Assembly (NCBI GenBank): GCA_963556065.3
Contig: CAUVYH020000003.1
Location: 31,248-95,247 of the forward strand
From: JBAXTE01 sp963556065
GTDB lineage: Bacteria; Bacteroidota; Bacteroidia; Bacteroidales; WCHB1-69
Reading direction: 5' to 3'
DNA length: 64,000 nucleotides
Shown piece after piece: positions 1 through 9,004 of the stretch. Under the pieces are notes generated by a model. That model ran no database searches and was not told where the DNA came from. It worked only from the letters and a program-made list of their open reading frames with translations. Position 1 is the stretch's first letter; each line of letters starts with the position of its first letter. The position numbers and the translations under genes were made by a program.

Positions 1-564
1 ATTAAACTCTTTTGTGATTTCTGCAATCAGATTGTCGATAACGATAGAAGTTTTCGGATCTAAACCTGAATTTGGCTCGTCGCAGAATAAATATTTGGGT
101 TGAAGCACAATAGCTCTTGCAATTGCAACCCTTTTCTTCATTCCGCCACTTATTTCCGAGGGGAACAGTTTATTGCTGTTGGTCATATTTACCCGGTTGA
201 GGCAAAAGTTTACACGTTCAACTTTTTCTTCTAATGACATATCGGTAAAAATATCGAGCGGAAACATTACATTCTCTTCAACGGACTGTGAGTCGAAGAG
301 AGCTGCACCTTGAAAGAGCATCCCTATTTCTTGTCGAATTATTTTTTTATCTTCAAGTTTTATGTTTTGGAAGTTTCGGCCGTTAAACAGAATCTCTCCT
401 TCGTCAATATCCAATAACCCAACTAAACATTTCATCAGCACGGTTTTTCCCGATCCGCTTAACCCGATAATTAAATTTGTCTTCCCCGATTCAAAAGAAA
501 TACTAATGTTTTCGAGTACGGTCTTTTCTTGAAAACGTTTGTAAACGTGTTTTGCTTCAATCAT
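1..564 (-). CDS. MlaF-like ABC transporter ATP-binding protein (C-terminus cut by window edge)
   Basis: ATPase subunit of an ABC importer of the Mla/Mkl/Ttg2 type, which energises phospholipid movement between outer and inner membrane. The 188 visible codons run from the start at 564 to the window edge without a stop. They carry a Walker A motif GLSGSGKT (around residues 34-41), a Q-loop (MLFQG), a signature SEISGGMKKR and Walker B FCDEPNSGLDP. The methionine in the signature (SGGM instead of SGGQ) is typical of MlaF-like ATPases. The start codon overlaps the stop of the upstream permease gene by four bases (ATGA), so the two are translationally coupled. The C-terminal third is missing because the sequence ends. 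The substrate is inferred from family membership. Confidence 0.9.
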   Translation of the reverse strand, partial: MIEAKHVYKRFQEKTVLENISISFESGKTNLIIGLSGSGKTVLMKCLVGLLDIDEGEILFNGRNFQNIKLEDKKIIRQEIGMLFQGAALFDSQSVEENVMFPLDIFTDMSLEEKVERVNFCLNRVNMTNSNKLFPSEISGGMKKRVAIARAIVLQPKYLFCDEPNSGLDPKTSIVIDNLIAEITKEFN

Positions 565-1301
565 GTGAGTAGTATTTGAGTTAGGAGCAGATTGAAAAAC
601 AGCATCACAATACTGCTATAAACTACGGCGTTGGTGCTCGAACGTCCCACCTCTAAAGAACCACCCTCGGTGGTGTAACCGTAAAATCCGGAAACGGAAG
701 TGATAATAAATGCAAAAGTAATGCATTTAATCATCGCGTAAGTTACGTCGTATGGCTTAAAGTATATTATTAGTCCTTCGATATAATTGCTTGCAGAAAC
801 CATACCCGTGGGTACTACGGCAATCCATCCTCCAACCATTGAGGCAAACATGCTTAAAATAACTAAAATCGGAAACACAAGCATGGAAGCAACAATTTTG
901 GGAAGTATTAAAAAGTTTGCTGAATTTATGCCCATGACTTCCAGTGCATCAATCTGCTCGGTTACTCGCATGGTGCCAATTTCGGAAGCGATTCTTGATC
1001 CGATTTTACCTGCTAAAAACATGCTGATAATGGTAGGTGCAAACTCAAGAATTACAGATGTCCTAACTGTAAATCCTACAGTCCATTTAGGAACAAGCGG
1101 GTTTTCAATTTGAAATGAAGTTTGAATGGCCAGCACGGCCCCCATAAAAATAGAGATCAACACCACAAAACCGATCGAGTTGATTCCCAAAGTGTCAATT
1201 TCAACCCAAAGTTGCCTCCTGAAAATTGACGGTTTCTCAGGTTTAACCAATACTCGCTTCATCAACAATAGATACTGTCCGATTTGATTGATTATTTTCA
1301 T
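561..1301 (-). CDS. MlaE-family lipid ABC transporter permease
   Basis: Integral inner-membrane permease of the MlaE/Ttg2B (DUF140) family, partner of the ATPase encoded directly downstream. The protein has 246 residues, the usual length. It shows an amphipathic N-terminus followed by four to five hydrophobic segments. It also has the family core GTMRVTEQIDALEVMGI (about residues 128-144), with the conserved EQIDAL motif that contacts the ATPase. Its stop overlaps the ATPase start by four bases. An MCE-domain (MlaD-like) subunit would be expected next in the operon but would lie outside the window. The role in retrograde phospholipid transport is inferred from the family. Confidence 0.92.
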   Translation of the reverse strand: MKIINQIGQYLLLMKRVLVKPEKPSIFRRQLWVEIDTLGINSIGFVVLISIFMGAVLAIQTSFQIENPLVPKWTVGFTVRTSVILEFAPTIISMFLAGKIGSRIASEIGTMRVTEQIDALEVMGINSANFLILPKIVASMLVFPILVILSMFASMVGGWIAVVPTGMVSASNYIEGLIIYFKPYDVTYAMIKCITFAFIITSVSGFYGYTTEGGSLEVGRSSTNAVVYSSIVMLFFNLLLTQILLT

Positions 1302-1367
1302 CTAAATATTTTATGCGAAATTAAGCAATAATTTTGAGGTATAAGCTATACGCCCGGCTTTGATATC

Positions 1368-1401
1368 AAAAAAGGCTAATATTTAAGTATTAGCCTTTTT
1401 T
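1368..1401. terminator. bidirectional rho-independent terminator
   Basis: A perfect inverted repeat (AAAAAAGGCTAAT, 8-base loop, ATTAGCCTTTTTT) lies just downstream of the cargo gene ending at 1421 on the minus strand. A T-run can form on either strand. It separates the cargo gene from the mlaE/mlaF pair. Confidence 0.8.
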
Positions 1402-1420
1402 GGTTTATTGTTTATTCTCT

Positions 1421-2311
1421 TTATTTTAATGTAATTTTCCTAACTGTTCTTGAATTATCTGATTTTAATTCAAGCAGGTAGATGCCTTTGGGTAAATTCG
1501 TTAAATCAAGTGTTGAGCTTGAATTGTTTATGTTTTTCATGTGTGTTTTTTGACCCAATGAGTTGAAGAGAGTTGCCGTATATTTTTCGTTTGAAGCAAA
1601 CGATACATTTACAATGCCGTTAGATGGGTTAGGATAGATGTAACAATCGGATTTGTCGTTGGTGGTAATTCCTTGGGGATAGTCAAATGAAATGTCGTCC
1701 ACAAGCAGCTTTGAGTTAGGCGTAGCCGATAAACCCGAAGATAATATTATAATATTCATCGTATCAGGCGTTAAACTTTGACTTTGGTAAGTAATATCAA
1801 TTGAAAATTGTGCATAGGTAGTTTGCGCGGAGTTGTGAATGAAACTTCCGTCTGCGACGGTATCCCGAGTGTTGTTTACTGCATTCCATTTGGTTAAAAT
1901 AACATAGATAATAGCTGAGTCCGAGCCTTGTTGGTCGTATTGGTACCAGCCTTTTAATTTTGATGGTTTTCCGGTAAATGCAACGCCTCCTTGGGCTTTT
2001 GCACTCATTGTTGCCAAATCAGGAACTATTTTTCCTAATGTTGCAATTCCTGGAATATTATAAGTAGCACCTAAACTAATTGATTGAGAGGTGGCTTCTA
2101 AAGCATATTGGCCTTCATAGTAGGTGGTTGATTTGTTAGCAAGGATGATGGGCGATAATAATGTAAATTGCGTAGTCCAACTCGATAAGGAATCTCCCCA
2201 GGACACGGTCGTCCAATTTTCAAAAGATGCATTTGGAATTTGGGGCTGTTGAGCTTTTGCTGCAAAGATGCCAAAACTTAGAACTGCAATAAATAGGGTT
2301 AGCTTTTTCAT
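1421..2311 (-). CDS. secreted PCMD-like protein with type IX C-terminal sorting domain
   Basis: Exported protein of about 296 residues. The chosen start (2311) gives a clean signal peptide, MKKLTLFIAVLSFGIFAAKA, ending before QQPQIPN. A longer reading from 2344 would begin inside the promoter-like element at 2342-2349. The body (roughly residues 25-210) begins NASFENW and contains YVILTKWN and LLVDDISF. These resemble the PCMD domain (putative carbohydrate metabolism domain) found in Bacteroidota surface proteins; that match is from memory. The last ~75 residues form a type A sorting domain: YPNPSNG, then FNSLGQ, LPKGIYLLEL and RKITLK at the end. This predicts export by Sec and then by the type IX system encoded at 12.8-19.1 kb. 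The ligand is unknown. Confidence 0.82.
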   Translation of the reverse strand: MKKLTLFIAVLSFGIFAAKAQQPQIPNASFENWTTVSWGDSLSSWTTQFTLLSPIILANKSTTYYEGQYALEATSQSISLGATYNIPGIATLGKIVPDLATMSAKAQGGVAFTGKPSKLKGWYQYDQQGSDSAIIYVILTKWNAVNNTRDTVADGSFIHNSAQTTYAQFSIDITYQSQSLTPDTMNIIILSSGLSATPNSKLLVDDISFDYPQGITTNDKSDCYIYPNPSNGIVNVSFASNEKYTATLFNSLGQKTHMKNINNSSSTLDLTNLPKGIYLLELKSDNSRTVRKITLK

Positions 2312-2341
2312 GTCTTTAAATTTTATTAGCGTTTTGTTTCG

Positions 2342-2349
2342 CAAATATA
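2342..2349 (-). promoter_or_regulatory. -7 element TATATTTG for the type IX cargo gene
   Basis: On the minus strand this reads TATATTTG, matching the Bacteroidota consensus TAnnTTTG. It sits 30 bases before the start at 2311, leaving a leader of roughly 23 bases. No good -33 TTTG is seen at the right distance. Confidence 0.5.
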
Positions 2350-2569
2350 TGAAAAAAATAATTGGGGAATTAATTTTTATTAATAATTTTTTTGAATAAA
2401 CATTGCTTTTATGATTTATGTAATAAGCTAGACTTCAGTAGTTTGTTTTTTAGAGCAATGGCTGGAGCCGAATGCTGTGAGTTGTCTAGCGGAAAACATT
2501 GTTGATAACCAATTAATTATTGGGCAGAAAGAGTGTTGCGGTTGCTATTTTTGAGCGTTATTTTTTTTG

Positions 2570-2577
2570 TATTTTTG
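2570..2577 (+). promoter_or_regulatory. -7 element TATTTTTG touching the TIGR02757 start codon
   Basis: TATTTTTG matches TAnnTTTG and ends only four bases before the ATG at 2582. Initiation about seven bases downstream would place the transcript start at or near the ATG, so the messenger could be leaderless. This also argues against the alternative start at 2567. Confidence 0.4.
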
Positions 2578-2581
2578 TAAA

Positions 2582-3352
2582 ATGATAGATAATTTGAAAG
2601 ATCTTAGGGAGTGGCTCGATTATGGTCTTACGCAATATAACCGAATTGAATTTATTCAGAACGATCCGATATTAATTCCCCATTTGTTCACACAGAAGGA
2701 AGATATTGAAATTAGTGCATTTTTTGTATCCCTTATTGCTTGGGGTAAAAGGACATCAATTATTCGCAGCGGAAAAAAACTAATGTTGCTCATGGATCAT
2801 GCTCCGGCCGATTTTATTCGAAATCATCGACCTCAGGATTTGAAACGCTTCGAAAGTTTTGTTTATCGCACGTTAAACGGTTCCGATATCCAGTTTTTTA
2901 TTTCTGCATTACAAAAAATATATTTAGAGGCGGGTGGGCTTGAAACGGCTTTTTCTATTCAGGGAGAAAATGAAAGTGCCTATCATGCTATAGATCGGTT
3001 TAGGCAGCTCCTCTTTTCCTTGGAGCACGAAATGCGAACGGAAAAACATATTGGCAACCCTTCAAAAAATTCAGCCTGTAAACGCCTCAATATGTACCTT
3101 CGTTGGATGGTGCGTTACGACGAACAAGGGGTTGATTTTGGAATTTGGAAAACAATTCTACCTGCTCAGCTTATCTGCCCTTTGGATGTTCACACTGCTC
3201 GAGTCGCTCGAAAATTAAATTTACTATCGCGTAAGCAAAACGATCGAAAGGCGGCTGAAGAATTAACTCGAAATTTATCGTATATTTGTGCTCTCGATCC
3301 GGTAAAATATGATTTTGCACTTTTTGGTGCCGGTATAAACGGGTTGCTTTAA
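2582..3352 (+). CDS. TIGR02757 family (DUF2400) protein
   Basis: About 256 residues, matching the conserved Bacteroidota/Proteobacteria family TIGR02757, whose biochemical role is not established. Recognisable blocks are FVSLIAWGKR near residue 50, YLRWMVR in the middle and LICPLDVHTARVARKLNLL toward the C-terminus. The last block, a PLD.H...A rhythm after a helix, recalls helix-hairpin-helix DNA glycosylase folds. The end (CALDPVKYDFALFGAGING) is also family-typical. No signal peptide or membrane segment is present, so it is cytoplasmic. The start at 2582 is preferred over 2567, which would overlap the promoter-like element. It is followed after 13 bases by the thioredoxin-like gene and probably cotranscribed with it. 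Confidence 0.85.
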   Translation: MIDNLKDLREWLDYGLTQYNRIEFIQNDPILIPHLFTQKEDIEISAFFVSLIAWGKRTSIIRSGKKLMLLMDHAPADFIRNHRPQDLKRFESFVYRTLNGSDIQFFISALQKIYLEAGGLETAFSIQGENESAYHAIDRFRQLLFSLEHEMRTEKHIGNPSKNSACKRLNMYLRWMVRYDEQGVDFGIWKTILPAQLICPLDVHTARVARKLNLLSRKQNDRKAAEELTRNLSYICALDPVKYDFALFGAGINGLL

Positions 3353-3365
3353 CTTTAATTTTCTT

Positions 3366-3650
3366 ATGGATGTTCAATTGATGTTGCATTTCTTCACTTC
3401 CGACTCTTGTAGCGTTTGTGATTCTCTTCAACCAAAAATTGAAGAGTTGATATCTCGTAAATTTCCGCAAATACTATTGAATGTCTATCATGTACAGGAA
3501 CAACCTAAATTGGCAGCAGACTTCGGTGTTTTTACCATACCGGTGCTAATACTTACGATTGACGGCAAAGAATCTCAGCGTTGGGTGCGAAATTTTGGTT
3601 TGGTAGAAGTTGACCAAAAATCATCACGGCTAATAACACTAATTTTATAA
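3366..3650 (+). CDS. small thioredoxin-fold protein
   Basis: A 94-residue thioredoxin-like protein. It begins MDVQLMLHFFTSDSC and has a CSVC redox motif (CxxC, about residues 16-19) right after the first beta strand. A cis-proline region (FTIPVLIL) follows and then GKESQRWVRNFG. No signal peptide, so probably cytoplasmic. It is shorter at the C-terminus than classical thioredoxin (about 105 residues). It lies 13 bases after the TIGR02757 gene and 2 bases before the TlyA-like gene, forming a compact operon. The partner protein is unknown. Confidence 0.75.
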   Translation: MDVQLMLHFFTSDSCSVCDSLQPKIEELISRKFPQILLNVYHVQEQPKLAADFGVFTIPVLILTIDGKESQRWVRNFGLVEVDQKSSRLITLIL

Positions 3651-3652
3651 AA

Positions 3653-4465
3653 ATGGATCAGTTACGCTTGGATGTCGCTTTAATTCGGCAACAATTATTT
3701 GCAACTCGCGAAAAAGCACGCTTTGCAATACTTAAAGGCGCTGTAAGTGTAAACGGAAAAAAGGTGCTAAAACCGGGTCTTTTTATTAACTTGGCGGATA
3801 AAATAGAGGTGATTCCCGATGAGCTAAATCCTTATGTGAGTAAAGCCGGTTTGAAATTGAAAAAAGCAATCGATGATTTTAAACTTGATTTTTCGGGGAA
3901 AATAATTTTGGACATCGGTGCCTCTGTAGGCGGATTCACCGATTGTGCATTGCAGCATGGTGCAAAAAAAGTATTTGCAGTGGAGGTGGAAAACAGTCAG
4001 CTCAATGATCAGATAGCCTTAAGCCCAGAGGTAGTTTCGCTCGAAGATTTCGGCTTTTGTAGCCTCTCAATGGAACATTTTGCGGGACAGATCCCGGATA
4101 TTATCATTTCTGATTGGAACTCAACCTCGTTGGCACTAGAAATGTCTCATTTTGTAAAATTAATGAATGAGTTTACGCAAATGATACTCCTAATAAAGCC
4201 TCAACTTGAAGCGGGAAAAGAACAGTTGGGGAACGACGGTATTGTGAAAAATCCGAAGACTCACGAAAAAATTATCAGGAATATTGAAAAAGCAGCCAAC
4301 AAAAACGGATTGGCAATGGTTAAGCTCACTAATGCGCCCGTTTTTGAACGGAAAAAAAATATTGAATATTTGGCGCTATTTATGAGAAAGCAGCAAACTC
4401 AACCGATTTATTCACTTCATGTAATTGAGGAATCTTTTAAATACCAGAAAAGTTTGAAAAAATAG
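3653..4465 (+). CDS. TlyA/hemolysin A-like S4-domain methyltransferase, divergent
   Basis: 270 residues with an N-terminal S4 RNA-binding domain (about 1-60: RLDVALIRQQLFATREKAR, then LKGAVSVNGKKVLKPG) and an FtsJ-type Rossmann methyltransferase domain. Motif X/I is clear (YVSKAGLKLKKAI, then ILDIGASVGGFTDCAL). TlyA proteins 2'-O-methylate ribosomal RNA in some bacteria. The middle is unusual. After VFAVEVENSQL the sequence lacks the common KLR and NAR blocks, and the usual DVSFISL motif is replaced by IISDWNSTSL. The C-terminal KPQLEAGKE block is present. The fold is therefore secure but catalytic specificity is uncertain. It is the last gene of a three-gene operon. Confidence 0.85.
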   Translation: MDQLRLDVALIRQQLFATREKARFAILKGAVSVNGKKVLKPGLFINLADKIEVIPDELNPYVSKAGLKLKKAIDDFKLDFSGKIILDIGASVGGFTDCALQHGAKKVFAVEVENSQLNDQIALSPEVVSLEDFGFCSLSMEHFAGQIPDIIISDWNSTSLALEMSHFVKLMNEFTQMILLIKPQLEAGKEQLGNDGIVKNPKTHEKIIRNIEKAANKNGLAMVKLTNAPVFERKKNIEYLALFMRKQQTQPIYSLHVIEESFKYQKSLKK

Positions 4466-4569
4466 TAAAGACCTTTTGCTTCGTCTTTTCCTGTTTTGTC
4501 TCGGAAATATTTGCTTCTTTGAATTAAATGCAAAAAGAATAAAATCATTTATTTTACAAAAAAAATGCA

Positions 4570-4577
4570 TACATTTG
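4570..4577 (+). promoter_or_regulatory. -7 element TACATTTG for the hybrid sensor kinase
   Basis: TACATTTG matches TAnnTTTG and lies 34 bases before the ATG at 4612. The -33 region is only T-rich. Confidence 0.4.
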
Positions 4578-4611
4578 AAAAGTATAAATTTGGATTAATC
4601 GATTTTAGATT

Positions 4612-7600
4612 ATGGATAATTCTTTGGTTAGCAAAATCCGAAAAGTTCCATTAATATACATTTGGGCCACAATCATAGGCCTATTTGTGTTGGCTACAGG
4701 GCTATTGTCTTCTCGCTTTTTTTCAAATATTGCTAGAGAAGATGAAATTGACAGGATTACCGAACAAAGCAAGCTTATTGCTTCTGTAGTAGATCCCGAA
4801 GAGGTTGCACAATACCATGCCGATTATTCGGATACGCTGAATCCCGGATACAACAAGTTAAGAGATTATTTTCTCGGATTTTGTTCTCAAATGCAAGATG
4901 TCCGATACATATATCTGTTTGGACAAAAGCAGAATAAAATATTCTTTTATCTTGATACGGAGGTTGATCGTCATAAATTAGGAGCTAAAAGAAATACGGC
5001 AGCTCCCGGTGAAATTTATACGGATGCACCGGCTGAGTTTTATACTGTTTTTAAAAACAGACAAGCTCTTGCCGTCAAGCCTTATTCCGATCAATGGGGT
5101 AGTTTTGTGACGGTTTTAGTCCCTGTTATTGATAAAAAAAATCAAGTGGTAGCAGCTATTGGAGTAGATGTTGAAATTTCAACATGGAATAAAACGTTGC
5201 AATCAAAGCGAATGTTTCCGATAGTGGTGTCGCTTGTCTTTATTTCGTTGATAATATTGATTAGTGTTTTTCTTCGGATTAGAATTGACATACAAACGGA
5301 AACGCTTGAAATGTATGGGCGGTTTGAATCTTTGCTCAGCAATTCGAAACAAGCGATGGTATTGTTTTCTCTTGATTTTCGGGTGCTCTATTTTAATAGA
5401 AAAGCATCCCGGATTGCAGAAGTTTTTTTAAACGGATCGTTGAAAACCGGCAAAAGAATCACCGATTTAATTAAGAATGAGGAATTTAAAACAAGATTTA
5501 TTTATAGCACGCAATCATTGCTAACGGATAATCATATTCAGGAAGAGATTGCAAGTCAGAACAAGTTTTATTCCTTTATATACAATTACATTCAGCAAAC
5601 AGAAACAGAAGAACCTTTTGTTTTTCTTACGATCGAAGACATAACTAAGAAAAGGGATCAAAATGATGAAATGGCTGTTCTTTTGGCAGAACAAAGTTTT
5701 TTGTCGGAACAATACAAATATGCGGTTTTCCTTGTTAATCATGAGCTGAAAATTCTTCAGTCTAATTCTTGGGTCCAAGAACGTACAGGCTTTTCCGCAT
5801 CGGCGTTGAATGGAAAGTATTTAGATATATTAATGGAGTCGGATTCGCTTGAACAATTGATAAAAGAAATCGAAAAGTCTCAAAGCGGAACAGTTTACTC
5901 CATTGAAATGGTTATTCATTATAAATCGAATTACCTTTCGGAAGGGGTGAGCCGTTTAACAAAAATAATTCCTGTAAAATCATCCTCAAACAAAGCCAGA
6001 TACCTTTTCTTTTGTACCGATTCTGCAATGATTAACGAGCCTCTGATAAAAGCAGAAGCCGAACTTGATTCTGCACTTACCATTATCGATGATTTGCCTG
6101 GATTTGTTTATCGATGCAAAAACGATAGTTTTTGGACTATGCTTTATCTCAGCCGAGGATTTGAGCATATTACAGGATATGCGATTGAAGATGTGCTGAA
6201 CAATAATCGCTTCTCGTTTAACGACATAATTGTCCCTGAATATCAGGAGTCGTTGGTCTTTAAATGGCAGCAAAGCATTCTTAATCGCTCTGTTTTTGAA
6301 GAAAAATATGAAATTATTACTGCAACTGGTGAATGTAAATGGGTGTGGGAGCGAGGCTATGCATTATTTGACGATGATGCAAATGTTACCGAATTGCATG
6401 GATTTATTACGGATGTCAATGATTTGCAAAAATCTTATCGGCTTGTCGAGGATGAATCTGCAACATTGAAGTCGTATATCGATTATGCTCCACAAGGCAT
6501 GATGCAAATAGATGCCGATATGAATATTATTCGGGCTAATTTTTCAGCCCTTGCTTTGGTGGGCTATGATTTGGATTTTGTTCGATCTCGAAAAAATGTC
6601 ATTTTTTATTCATCCCGACTCCTTTAATAATTATACTGTTTTTTGTTAAAAAGCTTATCGATTTTGGAACTTCCTCGGAAGAACTAATGTTGCTAACGAA
6701 ATCGAAAACAACTAGATATGTAAAACTTGACGCACTAAGGTTCAATAACAACGATTATATATTTTATATTGTTGATAATACTCAGAAATATGAGTCGCAA
6801 AACCGGTTGCTCGCTCAAGATCGATTTATGCAGTCCATATTAGATACGATTTCGATTCCGTTGGCTGTCGTAAATACCTCAACCAATGCCACGACTTACT
6901 CAAACTTAATTTTTAACGGCTTACTTGATTTTCAACTCGAGAAAATTATTGGCTTAAACTCGTCTCAAGACAATCCGAGCGAAAAAAAACTGATAAATCG
7001 AGTCTCTTCTTCGCTTGCCGTTTGAAACGGCTGAATATGAAAACAACGAACAATCCGAAAATCGATATTACTTGGTTTAATGCACTTCCAATGACTGTAA
7101 CTGGAGACAACGTTGAAGAGATATTAATCTTTTTAATAGATATATCCATATTTAAAAAGAGCGATCGGGATTTACATGCAATGCTTCAAAAGTCGGAATC
7201 GATTATATTGGCCAAGAACGATTTCTTTGCAAACCTTTCTCATGAAATAAGAAATCCGATTAATGGAATTATTGGGATATCGGAATTGCTCATTAATTCT
7301 ACGGTAAATGATTTTCAGCTTCAATATCTTAATATTATTAAAGAGTCATCTCTCAATTTAATTTATTTGATTAATAGCATTCTCGATTACTCAAAAATTG
7401 AAGCAGGTAAAATCGAATTGGTCTTTGAGCCTTTTTATCCCGAGAATTTGTTGAATTCGCTATCAATGCTTTTTACTCAGATGTGCGAGAAAAAAGGAAT
7501 CGGATTCTATCTCTCCATCGATAGTTCGGCATACCTTCAATTGGTGAGCGACGAAATTCGAATTCGGCAGCTGTTGATTAACATTGTTGGAAATGCAATC

Positions 7601-8745
7601 CGGCTTACGGAAACCGGACATGTTGCAGTTTTTTATATCAACTAAAACAATTAAGAACAACGTCTGGTTGGAAATGTCTGTCTCCGATACGGGCATTGGA
7701 ATTCCTCCAGACAAAGTAGATGCCGTTTTTGATAGCTTTGTACAACTTAATTCGGGATCGGCTAATAATCAGTTGGAAACAGGCTTGGGCTTGTCGGTAT
7801 GTAAAAATATAGTGGAGATTCTTAAAGGATCAATTACGGTAAAAAGCCAAGTGGGAGTCGGGAGCGTATTTAGTGTCGAGATTCCTGTTGAATTGGCGGA
7901 ATCTAAAAATAGTGAGATCTCATATCCGAAATACGGTTCGCTGAATATCTTGCTTGTTGTTTTAAATGAAATAGAACGCGACCTGATTAAAAAAATGTTG
8001 TTAGGTCTTGAGGTCTCAGTCAGAGATTGTGAAAACGGAATAGAAGCGTTGCAAATTATTACAGACATGTACGAACAGAAAAAGACATTTGATTATGTTT
8101 TTGTAGATTATCTGATTGATGGAATTACTTGCTTGGATGTGATAAAAACAATAGAGGTTAAACAGAAGCAAACACCAGTAGTTCTATTCTCCAATCCGTT
8201 AGATTTTGAAAATGCACAAAAAATGAAATCATTGCCGTCGGTACGTCAAGTGATCGCAAAACCTGTTTTGCCGTCGGCATTGGTAAAAGTATTGCAGCTT
8301 AATAAGGGAGCACAGAATCTAAAACCTCGAGCATTAGATTTTGTCTCTTTATCATCTTCTACTATTCTTATTGTTGAAGATAATGCGATAAATATGCTTG
8401 TTCTAAAGGAAATTCTGGTTTATTCCGGTGCCACAATTGTTGAAGCTTCTGATGGTCAAGATGCATACATTAAGTTTTTATCTCATCGTCCTCAGATTAT
8501 TTTTATGGATATTCACATGCCAATTATGGATGGTTTTGAGGTGACTAAATTAATCAGAAATTATTGTGGTGAAAACCCTGAATTCGTTAAGCCTTTTATT
8601 GTTGCGCTTACCGCTGAAGTGTTTTAAAAACAAAAAAGAAATCTATCTTGCAGCCGGGATGGATGACTATAATTCCAAACCGTTTAGAATGAATGAAGAT
8701 ATTAAGAACTGTTTGCAACAATACCTAAAGAATGAAGTGTTGTAG
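4612..8745 (+). CDS. large hybrid sensor histidine kinase (dCache-like sensor, multiple PAS, HisKA, HATPase, two receiver domains), frameshifted
   Basis: One gene of about 1,376 codons read here across five frame breaks. The order is: membrane segment (~13-34); periplasmic Cache-like sensor (~40-200, GAKRNTAAPGEIYTD, VAAIGVDVE); second membrane segment (~202-223); four to five PAS-type modules (~245-860); HisKA with phospho-acceptor FFANLSHEIRNPINGI (~870); HATPase (VSDTGIGIP, GLGLSVCK); receiver 1 (~1109-1225); receiver 2 (~1246-1370, ILIVEDNAIN, FMDIHMPIMDG, MDDYNSKPF). Receiver 1 keeps an acceptor-like FVDYLIDG but its acidic pair is replaced (LLVVLNEIERD), so it may be a pseudo-receiver. 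Breaks sit in T6 at 6602-6607, T6 at 6639-6644, A8 at 6982-6989, T6 at 7629-7634 and T4 at 8622-8625. Correcting each by one base restores continuous family sequence. The signal sensed is unknown. Confidence 0.82.
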
Positions 8746-8963
8746 TCTTTTATGCCACTTTTTCTCCTTTGCGGCGTAATCTTCAGATTTCCATGCTGCA
8801 TACGGCAACAGAATGCTCGTGTTTTTGGAAAAATGTGCAGGTGCTGGAAATATTTTGCAGGAATAGTTTCTAAATAGAAAGTAATGATGCTGACAACATG
8901 TTTTTTCAGACACTAATTTATAAACTTCGCTAATATTTTATTATAACTTTCGTTACTTCGTTG

Positions 8964-8971
8964 TACTTTAG
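8964..8971 (+). promoter_or_regulatory. -7-like element TACTTTAG before the SprA-like barrel gene
   Basis: TACTTTAG differs from TAnnTTTG at one position and lies 33 bases before the ATG at 9005. The same octamer occurs upstream of porP at 12773-12780. No -33 TTTG is found at 19-21 bases. Confidence 0.3.
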
Positions 8972-9004
8972 CTTTCGAAAAGTAGAGAATATGATGTGTG
9001 AAAA

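Noticed and set aside
6600..8630. Programmed ribosomal frameshifting in the hybrid kinase
   Set aside because: The breaks need both insertion and deletion corrections, have no common slippery motif or downstream structure, and other unrelated genes show the same pattern.
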